From positions 2,985,501 to 3,049,500 of the forward strand of contig NC_088782.1 of the NCBI RefSeq assembly GCF_958450345.1: a DNA stretch of 64,000 bases. The letters run 5' to 3'. Positions 10,466 to 22,640 of the stretch are shown here, one piece after another (position 1 is the first letter of the stretch; each line of letters opens with the position of its first letter). Both the position numbers and the translations under genes were made by a program. The DNA comes from Calliphora vicina (Eukaryota; Arthropoda; Insecta; Diptera; Calliphoridae). Below the pieces are notes generated by a model. That model worked only from the letters and a program-made list of their open reading frames with translations, was not told the origin of the DNA and did no database searches.

Positions 10466-12470
10466 GTAACTAGGACAGTATTAAATTAATTTTTGTTATA
10501 AACAAATGGGATAGTAAAAAAAATCCTTTTTTCCTTAAGACATCTCTTATACTTTAAAAGATATTTAAATTTAAATTTTGAAATTTTTGATTTTTCAAAA
10601 TATTATTTTATATCTAATAAACACTAAATCATATTATCCATCAATAGCAAGTCATTACCAAGTTTTTATGGTGAAACTTATCATCGTTCGATCTTAATTA
10701 ATTTGTATAAACTAACCCAAAAAATTCTCTCGCTGTATTCAGACAATTCAGTCAATATTATGACTACTAGTTAACCCTTTGGTTTCGTATTGATTTTCAT
10801 TGGATTTTATTTTTCTAAAACAAACACTTAAAAACTGCAGCTTCAAGGTACTCCAGCAGCACACAACAACAGCAAAAAATACAAACACACCAAAGGCGAA
10901 CACTTCACATTAGTGTTTGAAGAAGCTGAGGAAGGCATACAATGCTGAACAATGAGAATTGGAAAGAAAGAAAAAAGATGCACCAAATGATGATGACTCA
11001 ATATAGGAAAACAAAAAAATATACAAAATTTTTTAGAGGATTTGAAGTAAAATTTTGAAAAAACACTTGAAATTTCTTTTTTTTCATCTTTCGTTTATTA
11101 CAACGACCTTACTTGAAGATTATTTTTTTGTTTATTTAGCAACACTGCTATTTGAGTTGATTGTATTTTCTTATATTTGACGCCTTTGGATTCCTTTTGA
11201 ACTGAAGTATTTAGCAGACAATTAAACAGGCAATTTTCTTTAATAATTCTTTTTAAAAAATTAAGACAATTTCTCTTATAAACGTTCTTAAGATGGTTTG
11301 ATTTCCTTAATACGAAATATTAGCAGTTACTGGTATTAGTTACAAATAAATGTTGAGATTGTTTTAGTTTTTTTTTCTGTTCTTTTTTATGGTTTTGCGT
11401 TTTGTTCTAAAAGACACCTGCCATGATTGCAAAATATTGCAGACAATTTGATGATGTAGTTGTTGGATTTCTTATGATCAGTGTTTAATGCTGTACCTGT
11501 CTGTGTGTCTGTCCGTCTGTCTGTCTATCTGTCTGCCAAGCCAGTATTGTACTCACTGCCATTGTCGCCAAAATGTACGTGGCTATTTCCACAATGCCAT
11601 ATAAAATAATTAATGAATGTCCAAGTTGCATGCCTAGCGTTCATAGCGTTTTTGTGTGGAACGCAGTTTACACGCGCAACATCACATTTAAGACGCGCTT
11701 AAAGTGTCGCACAATTGCTTGGGTTTCATCATCGTCATCATCATCATCAGCAGCTTTATGTTTTTGGCACAGTACTGCAATACATACATGTTTAAGTATG
11801 AGTACTCCTCGTATGAGTAGTACTTTTCCAATATACAAACATGCTCCTAATGAAGTTTCCTTCTAAATATTTCGCTTTTTCGTTGTGGCTTCTTTTAGCT
11901 CTCCTCTTTTTCTGCTGTTTGTTGTTTACAAGTGAAAGCATCATCATCATCATCGTCGTCGTAGTCGTTGTTGTCATCAGGAGACTTTCAACATCATCAA
12001 GTGGTAGCAGTTTGTCTTCATCTTCATGTGGAGAGCGATGTTGAGATACATGACAAAACTTGACTACTGTGCAATGTGTATTTTCGGATGTTTCGCATGT
12101 TGCATCGTTCAGCATTATTTTCAAGTTGTTGTTGTTGTTACTGCTGTTGTTTTTCCACAGTCTTTCTTTTTGAGTTTGCACACGCATCATCATAGCAGTC
12201 ATGATGGTCTTTTTAATTTTTTTTATGCAATATTTCGTAAGAGTTTAAATCTGTGCTGTATCATACCAGAACTTGTGGGAAGCATATGGGTGTTTCCATT
12301 GAAAACATATTTATTTTCTTACTAAAACAGAACACTTTATCATACCCAGCAAAAACTTGGTAATGGCTTGCAATTACTTAATCAATGACTTTCAATGACG
12401 GTGACTGCCATTCATAGTGAAACGATGTTGAAGCTGTCGTCATTCTTCAGCCCAAATAGCTTTATGATAT
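10466..12470. other. Non-coding stretch with simple repeats
   Basis: Contains GTCTGTCTGTCC-type tetranucleotide repeats at about 11498-11536, ATC trinucleotides at about 11727-11751 and 11939-11975, and GTT runs at 12124-12140. The overlapping frames of 67-136 codons between 11573 and 12325 are poly-Ser, poly-Met or poly-Val readings of these repeats and are not genes. Confidence 0.55.
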
Positions 12471-12479
12471 TTTGATTTT

Positions 12480-12725
12480 GACGATAAGTGTTTGTTGTCC
12501 AATAATTCCACATCTTAGGTTCCCATCTGCAGTACATTTATAGAGCAGATGCTCCTCTTTTTCCTTGCCATTAGAGCTTCTGCAGAAGTCGTGGTTAGGG
12601 ATGCTCACCTTTTTAGCATTTTAGTTCATCTATAGGCCAATGTCCAGAAATGACAGCTATGAGGTTCCTTAGATGGTTTCTAGGCAGATTTATTACAAAT
12701 CGAGTTCTGTGTCTATTCAGTGAAT
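12480..12725 (-). pseudogene. Non-LTR retrotransposon fragment (region after RNase H)
   Basis: On the minus strand a frame near 12715-12635 reads TRFVINLPRNHLRNLIAVI followed by SGHWPID. This resembles the segment that follows the RNase H domain in many insect non-LTR retrotransposons (consensus LTGHWPIG). After a stop the translation continues with elements resembling the downstream Cys-rich region (PRLLQKL for FCRSC), strongly eroded. No reverse transcriptase is visible nearby. Assignment rests on a short motif. Confidence 0.5.
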
Positions 12726-13384
12726 ATTTGGATGACAGTCTCAGGGTCCATGTTGACCTATTTTACTTATATGGAAAAGGAGTGCAACAAACCTTGCGAC
12801 CGGTCTGGGCATATGCGAATTCTTGGATATTTGGAATCGAACCTTGTGTTAGTGTATCAGAAAATGTGTTACCGAATCTGGAATTGTTGAATCTGGATTT
12901 CCTTATAGTGTTAATTCTATTTGGTTCTCCAATTGTATTATCTTTGTGTGGAGATTTTCATAATTTTTATCTGCGCTATTGTGTGTTTGAGGGGCTTAAG
13001 TTACTAAAAGCCTGGCTGCATTTAGGGCCTTATCTTTTAAGAAGGTAAGGTCATGGACTGCGTTATATTTTTGAACGAACATTGTGCTGGGTATATGGTC
13101 ATGCTGGAACCTTTCCCAATTGCGTATCATGACACAACACTGTCAATTAAAATATATGCAGAAACTGAAATATTGATTTACTCACAACAATGATTGCGTT
13201 TAATTGGTAAAATCTGTAAGAAAATTTTCATTATGGAAAGCGTCATATCCATCAAATATATGAATATCGATTGTCAGCATTTCTTGAATATTTGGCGTCA
13301 ATATTAAGTGAGGCTGATGGATGTTTTGTTATTTTCATACGAATGAGTTAAAGTGGAAATAACTACTGGATAGATGAGATGAAG
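12726..13384. other. Non-coding sequence, possibly eroded retrotransposon flank
   Basis: A plus-strand 132-codon frame (12650-13048) overlaps the antisense of the non-LTR fragment and has no domain. Nothing else recognised. Confidence 0.4.
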
Positions 13385-14040
13385 CAATGTAGAAATGAAT
13401 GTACTTCCATCCATCCATCCATCCAGCCATACACACATGGACAAATGTAACGCTAAAGGATGATGGCTAAAGTTAAATAAACGGACGAACGAACGAACGA
13501 TCGAATGAAGGACAGACAGACAAATATACAAAATGAAGCAACAACAAATGCAGAATTATTTTGAAACTTACATTGGCATTCAATGAATGACAGAGGCCCG
13601 AATCGTGCAGGTATTTTGCGTGTAGTACGAATGTAGTATGAATATGTAAGGAATAGAATGATGTTGGTTGATGAGGTTTGGCTGGCTGAATGGACGTTTG
13701 GTTGGTTGGTCAGTGAATGATGATGACAACCAGTAAAATAACAACATACAACAAACATCATGCTACCAAAATAACAAAAACAATACATGGAAAAACATAC
13801 AGAAAACACGGTGTGACATCATACATACAAACAAACCAGCAACCAAACAAACGAACGAACGAACTAACAAACATCAATATGACGACAATGTTGATGAAGA
13901 AGAATTACGCATATTGGAAAAGTACGAACGAACGAACGAATTGGACGGATGGATGGATAAATGGACGGACATATATTATATTTGGATGGATGGGTGGACA
14001 GACGGACGGACGGACGGACATACATACATTGCATTTTAAC
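13385..14040. repeat. Tetranucleotide microsatellite cluster (ATCC, GAAC/ACGA, GGAC)
   Basis: Successive short arrays: CATCCATCCATCC at about 13409-13424, ACGAACGAACGAACGA around 13485-13500, ACGAACGAACGAAC around 13852-13864 and 13924-13940, GGATGGATGG around 13945-13955, and GACGGACGGACGGACGGACA at about 14001-14020. The long frames on both strands (118-194 codons) come from these repeats. Confidence 0.85.
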
Positions 14041-14259
14041 AAAATATTGTATATTGACTTAGTGGCAGGACAGTATAAAAACACGCATGTTTTATAATTC
14101 TGTTCCTTTTGTGTTGTTGTTGTTATGTTTATGTGCATTATTGGGTGATGTTGTTGTTGCCTTTGTATTCCTAATACGGTTAGAGGAGGCCAAGTAAAAC
14201 ATTGTGTTTTCGGTTGAGTCCCAAGTAATTTTACGTATGAAAGGATTTTCCATACCCAA

Positions 14260-14720
14260 TGTAGCAACACTAACAACAACAACAACATGAGCCACAACAA
14301 CAAAATTTTAAAACAGTCCAAACAAACTTGAAAGATGGCATTGTCTGTACATGAGTGAGTAAATGGATGGATGGATGGTTGTAGGATAGGAAAGACCAAC
14401 CAACTGACTGACTGAATTCTAGTATGTACATGTGTGTGTGTTTTTCTTTTTTTTTTTGGAAGTTTATGGTTACAAATGAAAAATTGCAATATTGCATTTG
14501 TTCACACAAACCCATACATTATCATCATTCTATCGTCATCATCATGATGATGACACAGTGTTCAGTACAATCATCAAATCAAAAGTTTAAGTCAAGTTTG
14601 TTCAAATGCATGTTTGTCATCATCATCATCAGCAACAGCAGCATCATCATCGTCATCATACTTGTCGTCATCATTACTGTTATTGTTGTTGCTGTTGCTG
14701 GTATGCTAATACAAGTGGAT
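14260..14720. repeat. Trinucleotide and GGAT microsatellites
   Basis: AAC repeats at about 14272-14287, ATGG repeats at about 14362-14380, ATC repeats around 14520-14550 and 14617-14670, and TTG repeats near 14680-14700. Non-coding. Confidence 0.75.
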
Positions 14721-14997
14721 ATGTGGGGAGTCTGGAAAGGTTTTTTCAAGTATGAGAGACTTGCTCACATTGGACATCAACCAGCTAATTTCTTGAGCAG
14801 TTACAAAATTATATAAATCACAAAACACCGAAGGCCAAACCAAAACATTGGATCAGAAATAAAACCAACCAAAACTATGAACAAACAAAATCACTTCAAG
14901 TAAAATTTGATTCTGATATATGATTGATACTCAATGAATTTGATACCAACAATTTCCTTGGCATCCCGCAGATATACGCAGGAAAAATAATTCGTTC

Positions 14998-15030
14998 TTG
15001 TATTAAGTCAGAATATCAGACTTAATACAA
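14998..15030. repeat. Perfect 12-bp inverted repeat with 9-nt loop
   Basis: TTGTATTAAGTC and GACTTAATACAA are exact complements separated by AGAATATCA. It lies about 100 bp upstream of the non-LTR fragment. Function unknown; may be chance. Confidence 0.6.
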
Positions 15031-15124
15031 CTGGTTCACTAAGAACTATATCTTTTTAAAGGGACTGAACACTATACTGCACCCACCTTATTCCAATAGA
15101 CCTTCATATAATGATCATCTCTAC

Positions 15125-16350
15125 CTGTAGCGCAGCGAATCTTAATGCATCTAGATGTTGGATATCGAGAACTTATGGCCACGCGAGGATTCTGGGCCTA
15201 CTGCCTTCGATTGTATACTAACCTTCGGTCTATATTACTTTATATACAGATTTTTATAGAGTGTTTTTGTAGGTATTTCCTTCCAGGAGTGAGTGGTGTA
15301 GAAGTAATCTCGTGTACAAAGATGACACCAGGATATATACAGACGATTATAAAATGAGCTCAGGTGTTGTTGCTGGTGCTTTCTTTGACGAACTTGGTAT
15401 ATTCCGAATGAAGTAGTGTTTTTCTGGCAGTCAGGCGGGACTTCTCTCATTGAATGACTATACAACTTCATCTTCATTAGCCTGGCAATATCAGAATACT
15501 CTGTCAAAACTAGGTCGTCTATCTGACATTACTTTAATATGGATCCCCGCCCACAGTGACTTCTATAGCAATGAACAGGCAGACGAGTTAGCCAGTATGG
15601 GATCGGCTTTGATTATCTCCAATGCGGTTTCAGTTGCAATTCGACTGGGGACTATTATAAGTATGGGTACCCAAGTTAATGTGGCCCTCTTTTAACGAAA
15701 AACAAACTATGCAACCGAAAACCCATAATAGAAGGAATATATCAAGATTGTTGGCAGTATTAATGTGGCACCGAATGCTAGGCTAGCATGTAAATCGCCT
15801 TGGACTCACCTTTAGCGACCATTGTCGTAGCTATAAGGATAGGGAAAAAGAGTAAACAATTTTCCATCTTCTCTGCAGAACAAATTCCTAGGTAACTACA
15901 TATTAACCAACCTTGGTGAGGTATCAGGGGGTAAGCTTAATGTCCTACTGAGATATCTCACGGCTACAGGTTGGGTATAATAACTTTGACATTTTAGTAT
16001 ACATTACGATGTAAATTACACTATATCTGACGAGTGGTGTGATGTTGTCAAAACGGGGTCCTTTCGAATCTACTTGACTGTTCGCGGGCAGGTAACTACC
16101 ACATAAACCAAATAGCCATTAAATCATGTATTATATGATTTGAGATTGTCAGATTTGTCACTGACTCTATTATTGTTCACAATATACTTGGATTACCTTA
16201 CTGCCTTGTCGTTGGAAATTTGTCTTATTTCCAACTTCTAAATGTTCTAATTTATTTGTTTATAGACTGATCATTTTGGTATTATATATTTTTATTTTTA
16301 TATGCATTATGTTATAGAGGCCAGGAACTGGAACTGTATGAAAAAAATAA
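15125..16350 (+). pseudogene. Non-LTR retrotransposon 3' fragment with RNase H domain
   Basis: A decayed RNase H domain is readable. RIYTDDYKMSSG (about 15330-15365) sits where the first catalytic Asp (YTDGS) belongs. FDELGIFRMK, a stop, then SQAGLLSLND stand in for the SDSQAA helix. The C-terminal LGRLSDITLIWIPAHSDFYS and NEQADELAS (15505-15600) carry the His motif and final Asp of RNase H, the usual WIPGH being WIPAH. The segment between the first and second motifs is deleted. Downstream, HLLCRTNS-like and LGEVSGGKLNVLLRYLTATG words (about 15870-15970) match the CCHC-type tail and C-terminus of I/LOA/R1-like elements. A possible A-rich 3' end is near 16340. Stops and frameshifts make it inactive. 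Confidence 0.75.
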
Positions 16351-17200
16351 AAATATGTATGGCATCTTTTCAAAGAACTTTTCGGTCCGCCTTGCACAGC
16401 CAAGCACCAAAATAAAAGAAAAATACCCAAGTTTCACTACTTCGTAGGTATTCATTCTAACAACTCTGTGGGTTTGAAAAATATTTTTGACAAAATTTCA
16501 TTAAATTTCGTTGAAATTTCATTTGAAAGTGTCTCTGAATGGATGTATGCTGGTTTTCTATAGGTATATCGGTGTATAGCTGAAAAATGTTCATGCACCT
16601 TTCATGGCTAAATCTATAGTTACACTTACACTGTGTCTGTTGATTAGATTTCTGTTACAAAAATATTGTATATGTGAGAATGTGAGTCTAAGTTTGTATT
16701 CATTGTAAATGTAAGGGAATCCAAAAAAGAAAGGCCCTCGGCAAAATAATGCAAACTAATCTGCTTAAACACACTTTTCTCCACCTACACATTGGCATAT
16801 AACTACTATGTCGACATTTTAAACGGAGATATCTACTTGTTGTCGTATGTGCAAACGTCTGTATGCTCCTGATGACAGAGTTTTCAAGGACTTTATTTTA
16901 GTTAGAAGAAATGTTTTCACTAAAAATTAAATTCTAGGGAAAATTTCTAATTTGTCTAATAAGTAATCTGTTTTTTTATAACGAAAGCTGCATGTTTTCT
17001 CGAATAGAGCTGAATATTTATCTTTAATAATCTTTATAGAAATGTTGATGTTTTTAATAAAAATAACAAAAACTTGTTTGTTTTTTTTACGGAGCTTAAA
17101 CTTAAGTGAACATTAGTTTCCTATCAAAACTGTAGCTTAAATTTTAATAATTTTTAAGATGGATTATTATTTAAGTATTTAAATGTTTATGAAATATTTA
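16351..17200. other. Non-coding AT-rich stretch
   Basis: No transposon termini or coding motifs recognised. Confidence 0.5.
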
Positions 17201-17204
17201 CCCA

Positions 17205-18440
17205 CCACAGTGGGGTCTATAGTTAAATAAATGGTAATAAATATAGTATGTGATTTCTAAACGCATTTGAAACTTGGATGTTGGAGGAATTGAACTTTCA
17301 GTGAAGGCATCAAAGACGGCACAAAGTTTGTATATAAAACATTTTGAACTTTCACAAATATGAACCGAAATTTATCTATAGTCGGTCCAAAACATTGTAT
17401 CTAAGGGTTATATATTGGGGATTTCATGTCAAGTGAACCAACTTTAGAAATCGATATCTTCTGATTGCACCAAGGTTAGTTCTATTGGAACAAGATCGTT
17501 CATGAACTCTCTTAGGCTTTCAAAACTTGACATTTTAGCCAAACAAATATTTTTTCTCATCCCTGTAACTTATTACCTATTGTTTTAAGTAAAATATGTC
17601 CCAAATAGTTTATATAGCTATTTCTTCAATATTTCAAAAAATAAAAAAAAAATGTTTGAAATTTTTTTTTTCCAAAATTAAAAACTTTTTTTACCTTTTT
17701 TTCAAAATGGTCCCGTTTTTTTTCTCAAAAGAAAGATTATAAATTTGATTAAAGTACTAATTACTATAACTAAAATTTAAGATTACATACGAATTTCTTT
17801 AATAATAAATTTTTTATAAGATCATGATTTTATATATTGAGTTACAAAACACATTTTTTGATATATATCCCACTCGCATCCCACTAAGATTCGAAAAATC
17901 TCTTCAAAGAATAGACCCAAGCTTTCTTTTGAGCAAAAAATGGGTCCATTTTGAAAAAAATTTAAAAAAAAATTTGATTTTGGAAAAAAAAAATTTTAAT
18001 TTTTTTTTCCAAAGATTGAAGAAATTTCTATCTAAACTATTTGGGACACATTTTGCTAAGAACAATAAGCAATAAGATACATGGATGGGAAAAAACAAGT
18101 GTTTGTGTAAAATGTTAAATTTTGACCCCCTCTAACTCAGTGAGTTCTTGATCGATCTTGTTGAAATTGTAATTTCATCCCGATCAGAAGACATCGATTT
18201 CTAAAGTTGGTTCACTTGACATGAAATCCCCATATAAATATTTCCATGTATCAATCTCAGCCATTGATGAACCGATCAAAATTATCACGAATTGTTATAC
18301 ATTTACAGATAACTATTCAATACTATAGTCAAATCGACTTCCTTACAAATAAGGATCCAGAATATATATGTTTTATGGTTTCTCAATTGGATATTGCAGA
18401 ACTTGCTAACGGATTCATGGTGAAGATTGATTATACGAAT
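17205..18440. repeat. Long inverted repeat built of DINE-like sequence
   Basis: The right arm (about 17915-18260) read on the minus strand repeats the left arm (about 17390-17745) in order: GGGGATTTCATGTCAAGTGA, ACCAACTTTAGAAATCGAT, TCTTCTGAT, AACAAGATCG, TGTCCCAAATAGTTTA, TTTCTTCAAT, a TTTTTTTCCAAAAT tract and CTCAAAAGAAAG. The loop is about 170 bp. Outer flanks look like DINE ends: TACCCACCACAGTGGGGTCT at 17200-17219, and AAGGATCCAGAATATATATG at 18350-18369, the complement of the DINE-1 TATA-like block. Two DINE-type copies inserted head to head, or a foldback duplication, would explain it. The 64-83 codon frames in the arms are not genes. Confidence 0.75.
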
Positions 18441-20060
18441 TAACTCTTTCACAAACTGACTCTCTGGATACTTTCGGTTGTAAGTAACGGAAATGACAAT
18501 AGACTGAGGGTATAAGGTGTATGTGTAGTAAGTATCTGAGTGTAAGTAGGAATGTGTGTGATGATTGTAAGTAACTAGATGGTAGATTTTGTGCAAAATG
18601 TGCTGCTAACATGTCTAAACAAATATGGCGTCCAATCAAGCAAGTGACGCCACAATTTGTTACATGCCTTAAAGGGGAAGCTTCAATAGTAGACATGATT
18701 ATATAGCAACAACAACAACTACAAATACAATGACAGTAGAACAAGGTAACAACAACGACAAGGCAACAACTTACCTAAACAGGGCTACACGAGAATACAA
18801 ACAACAGCAACAACACCAACAAAATAAAGATCCAAAGAAGAAAAACATGTAGACAAAGTAAGCAAATTTTATGTATCACAATGATAAACTAATTGAATTG
18901 ACACTTTTGGAGCTCGAAATCATCTACTCAACTTGAAAACATGAAAAGAAAAACCACCATGAGATGGTAAGTAGGGTAAACGCGTTTAGCAGCAAACATA
19001 TTTAAAATAAAAACAAAATTTTATAAAACAGCATCTTAAGATCCCTAAAAAAAAACGTAAAATTTCTAAGCAATGTTTACTTTAACGCTTAGTTTAAAGC
19101 GTTTAAAAGTAAACAAATGCCACCAAAACACAACAATAACAAATATTTTATATTTGCTAAACTACTTGTATCCTTAATATGTCCTTTATAAACACATGCA
19201 CACTTTCATATTGTTGTAGCAGAGAGTGAGTCTATGTGAGTGCGTGCACCCTTGTTTAAAGTGAATGTTTACAATTCCTGATCATTTTTTAATTTGTGTC
19301 AACATTTGCTTTAACATTTAAACAATTTGCGGCTAAAGTTTCAGCTGCTTTTAAAGTTTTTGTTTCGCTACCAACAGCGAGCTTGTATATTTATGGTTTT
19401 TATAACAACCAACATGGTCTACACACTAGTATTTTTAGGCTTACCATTATTATTTAATATTTATGTTGTAGTGTTTTATAAAGCTTATAAAAGGTTTTTT
19501 TCTGCTTTTATATTTTTTTAGGCATAAACAGCTAAAAACAATTTTTGTGGAATTTGGAATTTTGGTCCCAACATTTAACAGCTAAATTTTCTAATACGTA
19601 TGAACATGTTGATGTGCTCATGTCCTTATAGCGCCAGCCATTTCAATTGTTCCACTTCTATGCAGCCATTCATGGACTGACCAATTGTATCAATGATAGA
19701 AACAAACAGAGAGACAAACAACCACTTAAGTGTATTATATTTTCGCGTGCCATTGAAATCATTTCGCGGATTAAGACACAAAAAACAGCATCATCAAACA
19801 TACGAGTACGTACCAATACCAGTCATCAGTGGTACATGGTTGGAATCTGGGAAAAATATCATTCACAGGATATTTATATGGCGTCAATGTAAATACATAC
19901 ATACAAATGATTTTATGTGTATTTAGTGTTTGTATCTGTGTGTATTTAAGTAGTTAAAAGCTCCTACAATATTTTTGATTATTACGTATTTACTTATTCA
20001 TATTTGTTTATTATTTATATGTATATGTGAGTGGTACGATTTCCGCTTGTATTTTCTACA
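18441..20060. other. Non-coding unique sequence with AAC-rich runs
   Basis: CAACAACAACAACTAC-type runs occur at 18706-18722 and 18800-18820. No coding or transposon signal elsewhere; frames of 64-109 codons lack domains. Confidence 0.5.
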
Positions 20061-20149
20061 TCATTAATTTGTGATCCTATAAATGTAGAAATGTTAATTT
20101 AATAATGTTAGTGCATTGTTTAAAATATAAACTCTACATAAACCTAAGG

Positions 20150-20223
20150 ACACACATGAGGTATCAATATATCAGACGTATTCGTGGGAATGTTTATTAA
20201 AATCGGCTCATAAATGACTGAGA
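20150..20223 (+). mobile_element. DINE-1-like internal fragment
   Basis: AAAATCGGCTCATAAATGAC followed by TGAGATA matches the family-1 element near 1632-1662 (AAAATCGGTCCACAAATGGC, TGAGATA). The sequence then switches at the TA into the TIR element. A short remnant only. Confidence 0.5.
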
Positions 20224-20225
20224 TA

Positions 20226-21020
20226 TCGAGCCCTGAGCGCCAAATTATCGTAAGCGATATTTTCTAAATTTTTTTTTATTGCAAAAATTAAAATTTTATG
20301 GACCGACTGATGTCTTAGCGTTCTCAGAATATCAAAATTGTTAATAACTTCAAAATTTTAGCGGGTAAGATTTTATCGTAAGTCAATGTTTACATTTTAC
20401 AGAAAACGAAATTTATCGTAAGCGACACACAGTGGTATCGAAAAAAAAGATGGAAATAAATCTGTAACTTCCAAATGGTTAGATTGCTTTTAATGAAATT
20501 TCACATGCGCAAAGAAAAACTGTTGTCGAGGGCCCTCAAAGTAGGACACCTCGGGTATGTTAAATTTTTAAAACGATATTATTTCTTGGTTTGAGTTTCG
20601 ATTTCAAACAAAAAATCAAAATATAGAATCTTCTCTAGCACTACAAAAAACCTCGTAGCTATCAATTATCTATTATAGCTTAGGAGATATTTGCATTTGA
20701 AAATTAAATTTTTAACATTTTTACCCACCCTACCCCAGTTTTTTGATAACTGCGTATCCAAATATTTCCCGATTTTCTCCAGTTTTCCTTTATTGGACTA
20801 ACAACACATGTATGTGTCAAATAGAAAAAAGAATTTTTTAAAAATAATGACTAAGTCCAAAGTTATATGCATTTGAATTTAAAAAGTTTTAAAAAGGCGA
20901 TTTTTCGTTAATTACTTGGGAAAAAAGAACTTTTTTCTTTTTAAGTTATCGCAAAAAATTTCTAAGAGGATGTATAAGGAATTTCTACATTCTGAAAGCT
21001 AAGTTTTCATAAATAAATTT
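20226..21020 (-). mobile_element. Truncated copy of the TCGAGCCC TIR element
   Basis: Starts TCGAGCCCTGAGCGCCAAAT immediately after TA and runs for about 800 bp as the inverted equivalent of 56590-57384. Shared words include GGACCGACTGATGTCTTAGC, CGACACACAGTGGTATCGAAA, the GGACACCTCGGGTAT block and TTGGACTAACAACACAT. It stops inside the element, so one terminus and about 650 bp are missing. Non-coding. Confidence 0.85.
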
Positions 21021-21039
21021 TGCAAATAAATTTTGATAT

Positions 21040-21230
21040 TAACATTTATTTGGGGCTCTATACGATATATCCATATAAATAGCGGAGTCGATTAAGCGAT
21101 GTCGCCGATCACAACCACCTTGATTATATACACAAACTCTCAATTCTGTCAGAAATGAATCGCTCTGTAAATTGCCGAGATAAAGTGTAAAAAACCGGGT
21201 TTTACGTCCATGTGATATCATATCCGTTCA
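21040..21230 (+). mobile_element. DINE-1-like fragment
   Basis: AAATAGCGGAGTCGATTAAGC at 21077-21097 and CAATTCTGTCAGAAATGAATC near 21140 match the family-1 element around 1475-1605. Both ends are missing and the GTCTGTCT core is lost. Confidence 0.65.
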
Positions 21231-21830
21231 AATATTTACATCTAATAAAGTCTGTAGTTGTGAGTACAACAACTATAAATGATTTATCATAAATGCAATT
21301 TTTCAAGTGGGCGTGGCAGTAAATTTCAAATTCGAATTAATTAATTTAATTTGAACTTAATTTACTAAAATCTCAATTCGGAATCGAAAATAACAACCAT
21401 TGTCATAAAAATAGAAATAGAATTCATTATGGAAGTATTGGGTGTATGGCATAAAAATGCGGGATTTACAATAGCGCTTATTGTTTTTAATAACTTATCA
21501 GGCCTGTCACACATTTTGTTCGGAATGGTTTCAATTCCGTAGTTTTTATACCGATCGATTTCTTTTTTGGTTCTTCAGATTCCTTGTAATTTATTAATTC
21601 CAAAAATATTTAATAATTCAGTATTTCTGATATTAATTTGACAGCGTTTTTTATATTAAAACAAACGATTTTGGTACAGAAATTGATTAAAATTTTAATA
21701 AAAACAAATAAATACAAACAAAAATCAATTCCACTTTGAAAACTGAAAGTGGTTTCACTCCGAAAGAAATGTTCGTTTTACTTTTTTTGAAGAAGCGAAA
21801 TACGGAATTAATTCCACTTTCCATCGGAAT
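21231..21830. other. Non-coding AT-rich stretch
   Basis: Contains two GAAATTAATTCCACTTT-like words (about 21730 and 21805) but no recognisable element. Confidence 0.4.
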
Positions 21831-21834
21831 GAAA

Positions 21835-22640
21835 TATCTGTCATTTATTCTCACTTAGTTGTTGAACATTGTAGTGTAAACAACATATTTTGCTTTGGTT
21901 TGAAAATGTGGAATTTGTACCAACAAAGAGTCATATGCGGGAAGTTTCACCGATTGCTCACCAATGCTTATGGTGAATGTGTTAAATCGGTTTCAATGTG
22001 TGAAAGTTGGTTTGTTCGGATCAGAAGTGGTGGTTTTTATACGGAAAACCAAGATCCCCAAGCCAGATAAACAAGTTTGAAGACTAAGAATTGGAGGCAT
22101 TATTCCATAAAGATTAAAACTCAACAAGAGCTGGCAAAATCATTGGGAGCTACTCAATCCGTAATTACAAAACGTTTGCAAGCAACAGGATTGATCCGAA
22201 AGCTTGAAATTATGTACCATACGAATTAAAGCTGAGAGACTTTGAAAGACTATTTTGCATGTTCGAAATGATATTTGAACGCTATAGAAGAAAATAATTT
22301 TTGCACCGAATCATTACTTGCGATGAAAAGTTGATCGATTACGATAACCCGAATCGAAAGAGATCGTATGTGAAGCCCAGCCAACTAGCCGAATTTACAC
22401 CAAAGCTAAATATCCATGGCGCTTAGGTAATGCTCTGTATTTCCTATATATTATGAGCTGCTGAGATCTGACCAGACTGTACCGAACGCAACTGATTCGT
22501 TTGAAGCGAGCAATTGCCGAAAAATGCTCACTTCATTTAAAATGAAGTGATTGGGAAGTTTCGCCTTACTCAGAACGGAGTATCCGAAATTGGCTTGATT
22601 CGTTAATGGCCTCAAAAGATGAGCAGTACTTTTGGAACGG
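21835..22640 (+). pseudogene. Mariner transposase relic
   Basis: The 5' end TATCTGTCATTTATTCTCAC is shared with the copy at 48440, marking the family's start. Coding remnants follow the mariner order: a region equivalent to LLTNAYGECVKSVSMCES, then EELEALFHKD-like, LAKSLGATQS, KRLQATGLIRK, a degraded catalytic block (CDEKLIDYDNPNRKRSYVKP), HGA, YELLRSDQT and finally SVSEIGLIR / ASKDEQYFW. A deletion removes the second catalytic Asp region and the PDLAPSD segment. Multiple frameshifts. The 3' terminal repeat is absent. Confidence 0.85.

Noticed and set aside
11792..12202. 136-codon minus-strand frame with poly-Thr and poly-Met
   Set aside because: Direct translation of ATC/GTC trinucleotide repeats.
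12830..12848. Minus-strand GGTTCGATTCC resembling a tRNA B box
   Set aside because: No A box, anticodon arm or pairing acceptor stem at the required spacing.
13905..14489. 194-codon minus-strand frame, the longest in the window
   Set aside because: It reads through tetranucleotide and trinucleotide microsatellites, giving repeats such as SVRPSVCPP; not a credible protein.
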